Under the pieces are notes generated by a model. The model was not told where the DNA came from. It searched no databases and was given only the letters and a program-made list of their open reading frames with translations. This document shows, piece by piece, positions 33,550-41,874 of a DNA stretch of 64,000 nt. The DNA lies in NCBI GenBank assembly GCA_963975425.1, contig CAXBGS010000001.1:434001-498000 (forward strand), read 5' to 3'. Both the position numbers and the translations under genes were made by a program. Each line of letters starts with the position of its first letter. Position 1 is the stretch's first letter. This DNA comes from CAXBGS01 sp963975425 (GTDB lineage Bacteria > Planctomycetota > Planctomycetia > Pirellulales > Pirellulaceae).

Positions 33550-34977
33550 CTATTTGCTGTTTTCGCGTTGTTTGTTCTGTGCGCGACGCTGCCGGACGCG
33601 TTCGCGCTCGCTGAAATACTGATGCGCCATCTCGACGCTGTGGATACGTTGCTTTGGCGGTACCGAAAAACAGGTCGCTGCGGAACTTGGATCGGACAGC
33701 GAACTGAGCGAAAATTCCAAACCATGACAGTGAGAGCAAACTTCGCGGGCCATCGTTTCACGCGGTCGCAGATTCGCGTTCTGGTCGTGATTGACCCAAA
33801 TCGAATTCCCTTCGCTCATTCGCGGCATGTGGCATGTAGCGCACGTCACGCCGCTTCCAGCTGGCAATTTCCCGTTTTGCTCATCACGCCAAAGGCCGGC
33901 GTGAGACGATGACGAATAGGCCAGCGAGTGTGAATCGGCGTGGCACCCCAAGCACGCCGTTACCGCGGCAAACTGGGTGTCGTACCGGTGGGCTGGGTGA
34001 CAGGTGTTGCATGCCAGTTGCTTGTGAGCCGTATCGGCATGCATGGGCAATCGTGCCATCGCGGGCGTCATCGGTGTCATTCCGACCGCCAGTCGCATAC
34101 CGTGACGACCGGTCACAAACGAGTCGGTCTGACGATGATGACAATCGCCGCACGTGCCCATCGCGACTTCGTCGTTCCACGACGAACCATCAGGCTGATG
34201 GCAATGGCTGCAATTCACTCCCGCGGCGGCATGCGCCATTTCTGCCCATTGAATCCGAATTTGCGAATCGCCGTCATGACCCACCGGTGCGTCGTGACCG
34301 GCGATGGCCAGCCCACTCATTCGCACATGCTTACTTTTCCATTGTTCCGCAAAATTGCGAAGCGGTTGCGTTGATCGGCCCAAAAAATCGGGTTCGCCGA
34401 AATGCTCGTTTAGGTACTTTCCATAAAGCGCACGGTTATCGTGATAGTTGTGGCATCCTGCGGTGGCGCAACTGTCGAACGCCATCCCTTGATGACTGGG
34501 TCGATTGTCGGCAACGTCCTGATGGCAGTGCCAGCAATAATCCGAGGGTACCGTCAGGCCCGAAGCGAGAGTTTGATCGGGAATGTGTTCACGATGGCAG
34601 GTCAAACAGTTCTGTGCATCAAGCGTCCGCAACAATTCCGCATTGGTCGGATCGTTGAACTTCTTTGCCGGATGAGTGTCGTTGGCGAGCTTTAGCTGAT
34701 CACCATGACAACGTAAACAGGCGTCTTGCATCAGATTGCGCGAAGAGTGCTCAGCATCGTCTTGCGAAGTTTGATGACAAGCGTCGCAGTCAAGTTCGAT
34801 TTGATAGTGACCGTGCGTCGTCATGCCCGGCAAAAGCGACGCCTTGACGACCGAAGTGGGTCCGTAAAAGGCATATCCGAAATAGCCCACTATGACGAAG
34901 TTGATTGCGAGAGCGACCACCCAAGAGGAAGCAAAAAGCGACGACGTGCGGTTCGTTTCCGCGATTGATTCACTCAT
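33550..34977 (-). CDS. Multiheme cytochrome c with 11 heme motifs, HAO/octaheme-like
   Basis: 475 residues. One N-terminal helix (about 18-38) anchors it in the membrane with the rest outside. Ten CxxCH sites (CDACH, CLRCH, CLTCH, CWHCH, CSHCH, CGDCH, CNTCH, CLGCH, CATCH, CSHCH) and one CX4CH variant (CATAGCH) are present. The C-terminal run, including CLGCHADSHSLAYSSSSHA and VTCATCHMPR, resembles octaheme enzymes of the hydroxylamine oxidoreductase/nitrite reductase group. Whether it is an enzyme or an electron wire cannot be decided here. GAGG precedes the ATG. The start is 8 bases after the stop of the fusion gene upstream, so they are coupled. Confidence 0.88.
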   Translation of the reverse strand: MSESIAETNRTSSLFASSWVVALAINFVIVGYFGYAFYGPTSVVKASLLPGMTTHGHYQIELDCDACHQTSQDDAEHSSRNLMQDACLRCHGDQLKLANDTHPAKKFNDPTNAELLRTLDAQNCLTCHREHIPDQTLASGLTVPSDYCWHCHQDVADNRPSHQGMAFDSCATAGCHNYHDNRALYGKYLNEHFGEPDFLGRSTQPLRNFAEQWKSKHVRMSGLAIAGHDAPVGHDGDSQIRIQWAEMAHAAAGVNCSHCHQPDGSSWNDEVAMGTCGDCHHRQTDSFVTGRHGMRLAVGMTPMTPAMARLPMHADTAHKQLACNTCHPAHRYDTQFAAVTACLGCHADSHSLAYSSSSHAGLWRDEQNGKLPAGSGVTCATCHMPRMSEGNSIWVNHDQNANLRPRETMAREVCSHCHGLEFSLSSLSDPSSAATCFSVPPKQRIHSVEMAHQYFSERERVRQRRAQNKQRENSK

Positions 34978-34985
34978 CGATCGCC

Positions 34986-37037
34986 TCACTCGCTGAACCA
35001 ATAGAAGCTAACGATGTGAACGGCAATGAGGGCCGGCAGTGGCCAGAAGAGCCAGGTATGGACTTGCGTCAACCGAGGTCGCCAGCGCCGAATGAACATC
35101 GCGGCCGAACCCGTCACGCGGTTTTCCATTCCGCTGGCAATTCCTGCCATGCTGCCGATCGCAGCGGTAGCCAGGAAAACGGTTGCCAGCACGAAGTTCA
35201 AGTTGTCACCCAAACGAAAACCTGTGTGCACTGCGACGGAGACTAAGACTGCCGCTCCCAACACGCCGTGCACCGATCGCCAGAACGCGTAACTGCCAAA
35301 GTGAAACCAGTTCATTCTTTTTCGCAGCGAAAACAGCAGTCCCAACATCACCATCGACAACGAGGTGTATCCGGTAATCTGTCTTGCCAGATCGCTGCGC
35401 CACAACACGTCAACGTTCCGCCACGCGTCCTGCACGCTGGATGCGAATTCGACGGGAGGCATGACAACGACCATCGCCACAAAGATCGCCGACAACACCG
35501 AGGCGGCTAACATCACACGAGATTCAGTTGTCGGAGCGGACTCGGCAACCGTGCCGGCAAGCTCACACAGTAACGCTCGGCAGTTGCCGCAAGCCGTCGC
35601 GGCGCCGGTTTTTTGCGATAGGCTTTCCGTCGAATCGAATCCACGATCGATTTCGCTGCAAAGCCTGTCCTTGGTGACGCCCAGGCACGAACAAACAATA
35701 CTGTCGCCGGGCCAATGAGTGATGGGCAGACTGCCACCGGGCGACCAGGGCGATCCGGTTCGACGAAAACGACTGCGTTGATGCGGCCATAGCCTTTGTT
35801 GTTGATGGATTGCTTGACGAATTTGCGGTAATTCGTCCCAGTCGCCGACGCAGGCGGCACCGATGACGCGGCCTTGTTGCAGGATGATTTTTCGATAGCC
35901 CGTTTCGTCTTGCTGTGCTAACACGACGCCGGATGTTTGACCGATCCCCTGGCCCAGTGCGGCGACCTGAACGCCCATCAGTTTTAGCTCGGCCGATTCA
36001 TCGGCCCCTCGAAATACGACGTCGTGGCCGGAAAGCCGTTGCGCCAGCACGTCGGCCATTCGATAGCACGGCGCGACCAAACCATAGACATGATCGCGAA
36101 AGCAGGCGCATTCTCCGATCGCGTAAATACTGGGGTCACTGGTGCGTAAACCACTGTCGACGATGATCCCACCGCGCGGGCCGAGATCCAAGCCGCAATC
36201 GGTCGCCAACTGGTCGTTCGGACGTACCCCGGCAGCAACAATCAGGATGTCGGCCAGTGCATCCCCAGCGTTTTCAAATGCGATACGAATGCGTCCGTCG
36301 CCCTCGGGGTGGATCGACTTGGTGCGGCGGACCAAGTGCACATCGACCCCAATCGATTCGACCTTGCGCTTCAAGATGGCTGCCGCCTTGCTGTCGAGTT
36401 GTCTTGGCATCAGCCCGGGTGCCATCTCGATCACACTTGTTTTCAGCCCCAAGTCGAACAGAACCTTCGCCGCTTCGAGACCGAGCAGGCCCCCGCCGAT
36501 CACGGCACCACTGCGAGCCCCACCATTGCTGACGTGTTGCTGAATCTTTCGCAAGTCTTCCAAGGTGCGATAGACAAACACACCCGGCGAGTCATGACCC
36601 GGTATGGGCGGCATCCAGGCGTGCGATCCGGTAGCAAGCACGAGTTGGTCGTAGTCGTGCCTTGTCCCATGCGAGTCGATCACCTGTTTTGCCGAACGAT
36701 CAATTCCCGTAACACGAGAACCCACACGAAACTGGATACCGTGCTGCTGGTACCACTGCGGTGGCGCCAGTAACAAATCATCGGATGACCGCCCATCAAA
36801 AATTTTCGAAAGGTTAACGCGGTCGTACGCGTGTTGAGGTTCTTCGCCGAAAATCGTCGTTTGAAAATCCGTGATTCCACCCGACTCGACCAAACTCTTG
36901 CAAAGTCCCAGAGCCGCCATGCCGCCGCCAACGATGATCAATCGATCGGTGGCCTGACGAGACCGATCCGTGGCCCGACGAGGCAGTCCGTCGGCTTGGC
37001 CTGTGTCGTCGACGACTTGTTCAATTGCAGTTGCCAT
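34986..37037 (-). CDS. NirB-like FAD oxidoreductase fused to BFD [2Fe-2S] and a four-histidine membrane domain
   Basis: About 683 residues in three parts. Residues 30-400: a two-dinucleotide FAD/NAD(P)H oxidoreductase (VGGGMAALGLCKSL; YDQLVLATGSHAW; VIGGGLLGLEAAKVL; YAIGECACF) like the N-terminal half of NirB. Residues 445-485: BFD-type [2Fe-2S] domain (CSC and CGNC). Residues 515-683: four to five membrane helices with His at about 588/602 and 658/672, each pair spaced H-x13-H as in diheme cytochrome b. The NirB siroheme half is absent. It is followed 8 bases on by the multiheme cytochrome. A frame to 37115 is open, and a sigma-54 promoter candidate lies at 37139. Confidence 0.88.
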   Translation of the reverse strand: MATAIEQVVDDTGQADGLPRRATDRSRQATDRLIIVGGGMAALGLCKSLVESGGITDFQTTIFGEEPQHAYDRVNLSKIFDGRSSDDLLLAPPQWYQQHGIQFRVGSRVTGIDRSAKQVIDSHGTRHDYDQLVLATGSHAWMPPIPGHDSPGVFVYRTLEDLRKIQQHVSNGGARSGAVIGGGLLGLEAAKVLFDLGLKTSVIEMAPGLMPRQLDSKAAAILKRKVESIGVDVHLVRRTKSIHPEGDGRIRIAFENAGDALADILIVAAGVRPNDQLATDCGLDLGPRGGIIVDSGLRTSDPSIYAIGECACFRDHVYGLVAPCYRMADVLAQRLSGHDVVFRGADESAELKLMGVQVAALGQGIGQTSGVVLAQQDETGYRKIILQQGRVIGAACVGDWDELPQIRQAIHQQQRLWPHQRSRFRRTGSPWSPGGSLPITHWPGDSIVCSCLGVTKDRLCSEIDRGFDSTESLSQKTGAATACGNCRALLCELAGTVAESAPTTESRVMLAASVLSAIFVAMVVVMPPVEFASSVQDAWRNVDVLWRSDLARQITGYTSLSMVMLGLLFSLRKRMNWFHFGSYAFWRSVHGVLGAAVLVSVAVHTGFRLGDNLNFVLATVFLATAAIGSMAGIASGMENRVTGSAAMFIRRWRPRLTQVHTWLFWPLPALIAVHIVSFYWFSE

Positions 37038-37601
37038 GTTGCGGTTCGGTCGCCCTGTGTCCGATGAACCGCCTTCATCGTACGAATTGACATGCCTATA
37101 CCGATGGTGCCGCATGACACCACCATGCGGTTTAGGGAAGCAATCACTGCGCCACCTGCTCGCTAGAGAGGCCTCTGTTCACCGCGTCTGGTGACAAACG
37201 GCCATACATCCTCGACGCGGGCACGATCAACGCCATAAAAGACATGCTTGTCCGATTTATCAGCGCTCGGGCTCAATTCCCAGCCGCCCGAGGATGCGGA
37301 ACTTCTAGGCGATGTGCATGCTTTTCAAGCGTATGGCGCACTTTGAAGCAAAAATATGTATCGATTGTTGCGCCTTTCCGCAGACACGATTTCACATCAA
37401 GCGATCCGATCACAGCGTCGATCACTGTATCGGGCACCAGGTTTACCGGGACTTGGCCACCGAGAACTGACTGATCGCGTCGAATGCGAAATCAGTTGCA
37501 ACAGGCGGGCAACCGGTTTCTTCACGATCAGCAGTACGCAGCGTGCGTGGCATGAGGCCACGTCGTATCCGAGTACAACGAAGAGGAAGGAACCTCAAGC
37601 C
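37038..37601. other. Divergent promoter region of fusion gene and porin
   Basis: No gene is seen in this stretch of about 560 bases between the minus-strand fusion gene and the plus-strand porin. It holds the sigma-54 candidate for the fusion operon. No equally good signal was found facing the porin. The porin leader has AAGAGGAAGG near 37581-37590 as a ribosome-binding site. Confidence 0.5.
37139..37154 (-). promoter_or_regulatory. Candidate sigma-54 promoter of the fusion/multiheme operon
   Basis: TGGCGCAGTGATTGCT on the minus strand: TGGC and TTGCT are intact and GG/GC spacing is 10, with two other mismatches to TGGCACGRNNNTTGCW. RNA would start near 37128, about 90 bases before the ATG at 37037. 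Confidence 0.55.
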
Positions 37602-39314
37602 ATGCGATCATGCATTTGGCGCCGAAAACGAGCAATCGTATCTGCGATTGTCTTATCAGTTGCAGCATCCGCATCCGCGCATGCTGAGCTCAACGAGTCT
37701 GGCGTCCTCACCGAGACCATCGTTACTGATATCGTTGATGCGAATGGCAATCCAGCCAATACCATCGAACAAGTATCCGATGAAGCGCCGTTCGATGCGG
37801 CCGAGAAGCTGACCGATCCGGTACAGCCAGTCGTGTTGGAACCGCAAGAAGCGCCGGCCCAGCTTGCGCCAAGTCCAGAACCGATTGCCCCGAGCCACTA
37901 CTCGCCATCCATCGCGGCATCGGCATCGGACGCTCCGCTGGCGTACTGCACCTGTTGCAATAGCACGTGTTGCACGAAAGCAAAAAAAGAAGCCGCAACG
38001 GCCGCGATGAAAAGTGCCTATGGTGGTGTATTTTATGGCAACAACTTTGGCTATCTAAACGACAAGTGTTACGACGGCCCGACATTCTTTGGCGATAACC
38101 TGAAAGGTCTATGCGACGGCAAGCTGGACATCGGTGGCGAAGCTCGTGTTCGATACCACAGCGAAAACAACCATCGCGGTGCGGGATTGACGGGTAATGA
38201 TGACGATTTCTGGCTGACCCGTTATCGAATGTACGCCGACTACCGCGTGAACGACATCTTCCGCGTCTACGGCGAATACCTCTATGCAGATTCCGGCGGC
38301 GAAGTCTTTAACAATCGAACGATTGAAGAGAATCGCGGTGAGATGCAAAACCTGTTTCTCGACACCCGATTGACTGACGCCGACACACTGCGTCTGGGCC
38401 GACAGGAACTGCTGCTCGGGAACCAACGCCTGGTTTCTCCATTGGACTGGGCCAACACAAGGCGAACATTCCAAGGTGCACGCTTGATCCACGCGGGAAA
38501 AGACTGGACCGTTGACAGCTTCTTCCTGAATCCTGTCAATCGAAATGCAGCCAATGAAGACAAGATCGATGATGCCAATGAGGACGTGCAGTTCTTTGGA
38601 GCCTACGCTTCAAGAAAAGCCAACGTGGGCACGGTCGACGCGTACTACTTGGGTCTAAACAATGACATCGCCGATTTCGACTATCACACGCTTGGCAGTC
38701 GGGTCGCGGGCAGCAACGATCGTTTCTTATACGAAATCGAAGGCGGAGTACAATTCGGCAGCAACAGTCCCGGTTTCGGTGATCACAGTGCCGGATTCTT
38801 CACCGGCGGACTCGGCAAGAAACTAAGCCTGTGCTGCTGTGGTGAACAATGGAATCCGACCGTTTGGTTCTGGTACGACTGGGCATCGGGCGGTGACGAT
38901 GTTCCCGGCAACCGTGGTGACGACGGGTTCGATCACTTGTTCCCATTGGCCCACAAATACCTCGGGTTCATGGACTTGTTCGGACGCCGAAACATCAACG
39001 ACGTGAATTTCCAGTTCATCACGCCCGTGCTCGGCGACAAGGTCAAACTGCTGGTCTGGTACCACCATTTCTTCCTCGACCAAGCAACAACTCCCTACAG
39101 CGTGGGCATGAATCCATTCAGCGCGGCCGCGGCCGGCGACAGAGAACTGGGCCAGGAAATTGACGTCCTGTTCAGCATCGCACTGAACCCTCGTAACAGC
39201 GCATTGATCGGCTATTCACACTTCAATGCCGGTGATTATTACGACACCACGGGGGGTGTTCCCACCAACGCCGATGCCGACTTCTTTTACTTCCAGTACC
39301 AAACACGATTCTAA
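37602..39314 (+). CDS. Alginate-export-type outer-membrane porin
   Basis: 570 residues. A signal peptide (MRSCIWRRKRAIVSAIVL, cleaved after about residue 28) is followed by a Pro/Glu-rich, then Cys-rich linker (YCTCCNSTCCTK) and a beta-barrel region with the Alginate_exp pattern: GGEARVRYHSENN, WLTRYRMYADYRVNDIFRVY, LGRQELLLGNQRLV and the closing aromatic FFYFQYQTRF. It ends in Phe, as outer-membrane barrels often do. Position beside the nitrogen operons suggests it admits nitrate or nitrite, but the substrate is not readable from sequence. The frame is open from 37356; the signal peptide fixes the start at 37602. Confidence 0.85.
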   Translation: MRSCIWRRKRAIVSAIVLSVAASASAHAELNESGVLTETIVTDIVDANGNPANTIEQVSDEAPFDAAEKLTDPVQPVVLEPQEAPAQLAPSPEPIAPSHYSPSIAASASDAPLAYCTCCNSTCCTKAKKEAATAAMKSAYGGVFYGNNFGYLNDKCYDGPTFFGDNLKGLCDGKLDIGGEARVRYHSENNHRGAGLTGNDDDFWLTRYRMYADYRVNDIFRVYGEYLYADSGGEVFNNRTIEENRGEMQNLFLDTRLTDADTLRLGRQELLLGNQRLVSPLDWANTRRTFQGARLIHAGKDWTVDSFFLNPVNRNAANEDKIDDANEDVQFFGAYASRKANVGTVDAYYLGLNNDIADFDYHTLGSRVAGSNDRFLYEIEGGVQFGSNSPGFGDHSAGFFTGGLGKKLSLCCCGEQWNPTVWFWYDWASGGDDVPGNRGDDGFDHLFPLAHKYLGFMDLFGRRNINDVNFQFITPVLGDKVKLLVWYHHFFLDQATTPYSVGMNPFSAAAAGDRELGQEIDVLFSIALNPRNSALIGYSHFNAGDYYDTTGGVPTNADADFFYFQYQTRF

Positions 39315-39344
39315 TCTTTCGTGATCCGAGGTCCTCTCGTGACG

Positions 39345-39385
39345 AACGCCGCCCGTGCCTCGGGCGGCGTTCTTTCGTTTGTTCA
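39345..39385 (+). terminator. Intrinsic terminator after the porin
   Basis: An 11-bp perfect stem (AACGCCGCCCG / CGGGCGGCGTT) with a 5-nt loop and a T-rich tail (CTTTCGTTTGTT) lies about 30 bases after the porin stop. Confidence 0.9.
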
Positions 39386-39484
39386 TTTTGGTTCCGATTG
39401 CAAGCCGCCGGAACGAACGAAAAACGCCTGGTCGCACACGTCCGGTCCCTTTCGTTTGTCGCCGGCGCGCGCCACACTTAGGTG

Positions 39485-41095
39485 ATGGAAACCGATCCCG
39501 CTATTACCGCTCTCGAGTCACTTCCACTGGATAATGCATTTACCGGTGCGTTACCCGGTGACCCCATTACGACGAATGCACGCCGCCAAGTCGCCGCGGC
39601 GTGTTACTCGCGCGTGCGGCCGACCCCGGTCACGAAACCCGAACTGATCGCTTATTCGCGTGAAGTGGGCGAATTGCTGGGCATCGATTTTGATCCCTTC
39701 GCGTCGCCCGGCTTTGCCCAAGTCTTTGCCGGAAACCGCGTGTTGGATTCGATGGACCCGTTTGCGATGTGCTATGGCGGGCATCAGTTCGGCAACTGGG
39801 CCGGGCAACTTGGCGATGGTCGGGCGATTAATTTGACCGACGTGGTCGACCCGAATTCGGGGCGGTGGACGCTGCAACTCAAAGGTGCCGGCCCGACACC
39901 CTATTCTCGAACGGCTGATGGTTTGGCCGTGCTCCGATCGTCTGTGCGAGAATTCCTTTGCAGCGAAGCGATGCACCATCTTGGCGTGCCAACCACTCGA
40001 GCACTTAGCCTGTGTTTGACGGGCGAACAGGTGATTCGCGATATGTTTTATGACGGCAACCCGCGGCGAGAACCGGGCGCCGTGGTCTGTCGTGTGGCTC
40101 CCTCGTTCACCCGATTTGGCAACTTTCAAATTTTCGCATCACGCGGCGATGTGCAAACGTTACGAAAGCTGGTGGACTATACGATCCGAGTCGACTTCCC
40201 TCACTTGGATGCCGATTCTCCCGATGTCTTGGTGCAGTGGTTTTCGGAAGTGTGTCGCACGACCGCGGAAATGATCGTTCACTGGATGCGTGTGGGGTTC
40301 GTGCATGGTGTGATGAACACCGACAACATGTCAATCTTGGGTCTGACGATCGACTACGGTCCGTACGGATGGCTGGAAGATTACGATCCGAACTGGACCC
40401 CCAATACGACCGATGCACAGGGGCGTCGATATCGATTTGCTCACCAACCCCAGATCGCCCATTGGAATTTGGCCCAGTTGGCCAACTCGCTGGTTCCGCT
40501 ATTTGACGACATTGCGCCGCTTCAATCCGCGTTGGACCAATACGCCGACCAATTCGAACGCGGCTGGGAATCAATGATGGTCGACAAACTGGGGCTGAAA
40601 AAATTTGACCCGGCAGCTGATGCTTCGCTGGTCCAAGAATTACTGGATGTATTGCAGTTGGCCGAAACCGACATGACGATCTTCTATCGTCAACTTGCGA
40701 CGATCCCTTGCGAGGACGAGTCCTGCGACGATCACAAACTGATGGATCGGTTGTCAGCGGCTTACTACGTTGACGACCAAATCACGGACGAAGTCAAATC
40801 GAAAACCGTCGCGTGGATTCGTCGATATCAGTCGCGCGTTCGTCAAGACGGATCATCCGATAACCTCCGTCGCCAAAACATGAATCGCGTGAACCCGAAA
40901 TACGTGCTGCGCAATTACTTAGCGCAACAAGCGATCGATCGATCTGAAAAAGGCGACCATTCGATGATCGGCGAATTGCTCGATACGCTGCGAAATCCCT
41001 ATGACGAGCAACCCGATCGAGAGTCGTTCGCGGCCCGCCGCCCCGAATGGGCTCGTCACCGCGCCGGATGTTCGATGCTGTCATGCAGCTCTTAA
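39485..41095 (+). CDS. selO: Protein adenylyltransferase SelO (YdiU family)
   Basis: 536 residues. It has the SelO pseudokinase fold signature: CYGGHQFGNWAGQLGDGRAI, LQLKGAGPTPYSRTADGLAV, VREFLCSEAMHHLGVPTTRA, FVHGVMNTDNMSILG and TIDYGPYGWLEDYDPNWTPN. The C-terminus ends SCSS, keeping the Cys that is selenocysteine in animals. Family members transfer AMP from ATP to Ser/Thr/Tyr of proteins in redox stress. The frame opens with GTG-ATG; the ATG at 39485 is taken. It stands alone between a terminator and convergent genes. Confidence 0.94.
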   Translation: METDPAITALESLPLDNAFTGALPGDPITTNARRQVAAACYSRVRPTPVTKPELIAYSREVGELLGIDFDPFASPGFAQVFAGNRVLDSMDPFAMCYGGHQFGNWAGQLGDGRAINLTDVVDPNSGRWTLQLKGAGPTPYSRTADGLAVLRSSVREFLCSEAMHHLGVPTTRALSLCLTGEQVIRDMFYDGNPRREPGAVVCRVAPSFTRFGNFQIFASRGDVQTLRKLVDYTIRVDFPHLDADSPDVLVQWFSEVCRTTAEMIVHWMRVGFVHGVMNTDNMSILGLTIDYGPYGWLEDYDPNWTPNTTDAQGRRYRFAHQPQIAHWNLAQLANSLVPLFDDIAPLQSALDQYADQFERGWESMMVDKLGLKKFDPAADASLVQELLDVLQLAETDMTIFYRQLATIPCEDESCDDHKLMDRLSAAYYVDDQITDEVKSKTVAWIRRYQSRVRQDGSSDNLRRQNMNRVNPKYVLRNYLAQQAIDRSEKGDHSMIGELLDTLRNPYDEQPDRESFAARRPEWARHRAGCSMLSCSS

Positions 41096-41124
41096 GAATC
41101 CATGATCCGCTTGCGAACCAATCG

Positions 41125-41874
41125 TTATGATGCCGCTTTGAATTTTTGCTCGACTCGGCGACTAACGATGCCCAGCGCCGCCGACCCGCAGCCGGTCAGC
41201 ACCGTGGCGACGAACACCAGAAACCCCAATGCGCCGAGACGATTCTTCACTTCGGCGTTTTTCCACTGCCGTCGTATTTCTTGTTGCACGTCCGCTGCGA
41301 ATTCAAGCTCGACGGCGTGTTCGAACAGTTCCATGTCGCCGCGTCTCAAAGTGCCCTCATAACGTCGCGATACGAATCGGTCGACGTTCTCGGCGATCCA
41401 ATCAGAATCCAAGACGAAGGGTTCGGATTGGTCTTCGGACAACAACAACTTATTCGCATACAGTTGAACGGCGATGCGCTGCATCAGTTCCAACGATGCC
41501 GAACTCTCTTCCCACGTATCACCGGGCTGCGAGACGGCGACCTGAAAGTGAGTGTCGCCATCCATTCGAGTCACAGCGTCGATCCAATCGGGTCGATCGT
41601 CCGGATATTCGACGACATCCAGTGGTGCAACGCTTAATTCCTTAGCCGGCTGATCGGCATCAGCAGCGGTGGTGCGTTCAGAAGACGATTCACTCGCCTC
41701 GGATGCCGCTTGATCTGATGTGTTCGTTCCCGCAGAAGAAGCGGCAACCTTGCTTTGCGCGTTCACAACCGTGGTCAGTGACAGCGACACCGCAATCGGC
41801 GCGAGTGCCAATAGCATCAATGAAACAGGGTGACGCTGTGTAAAACTCGGATAAGAAAAATGTCTTGCGTTCAT
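41125..41874 (-). CDS. Membrane protein of unknown function in the kinase operon
   Basis: 249 residues. An N-terminal hydrophobic segment (LMLLALAPIAVSLSLTTVV, about 19-37) can be a signal or anchor, and a second helix (LGALGFLVFVATVLTGCGS) lies near the C-terminus. The middle part begins with a Ser/Glu/Ala-rich linker, then a folded-looking region (DRPDWIDAVTRMDGDTHFQ). I do not recognise the family. Its ATG overlaps the kinase stop (TGATG), so it is coupled to the kinase gene and could be a partner or substrate. Confidence 0.75.
   Translation of the reverse strand: MNARHFSYPSFTQRHPVSLMLLALAPIAVSLSLTTVVNAQSKVAASSAGTNTSDQAASEASESSSERTTAADADQPAKELSVAPLDVVEYPDDRPDWIDAVTRMDGDTHFQVAVSQPGDTWEESSASLELMQRIAVQLYANKLLLSEDQSEPFVLDSDWIAENVDRFVSRRYEGTLRRGDMELFEHAVELEFAADVQQEIRRQWKNAEVKNRLGALGFLVFVATVLTGCGSAALGIVSRRVEQKFKAAS

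Noticed and set aside
37341..37360. TGGCGCACTTTGAAGC as a sigma-54 site for the porin
   Set aside because: The GG to GC spacing is 11, one base too long, and TTGC is missing.
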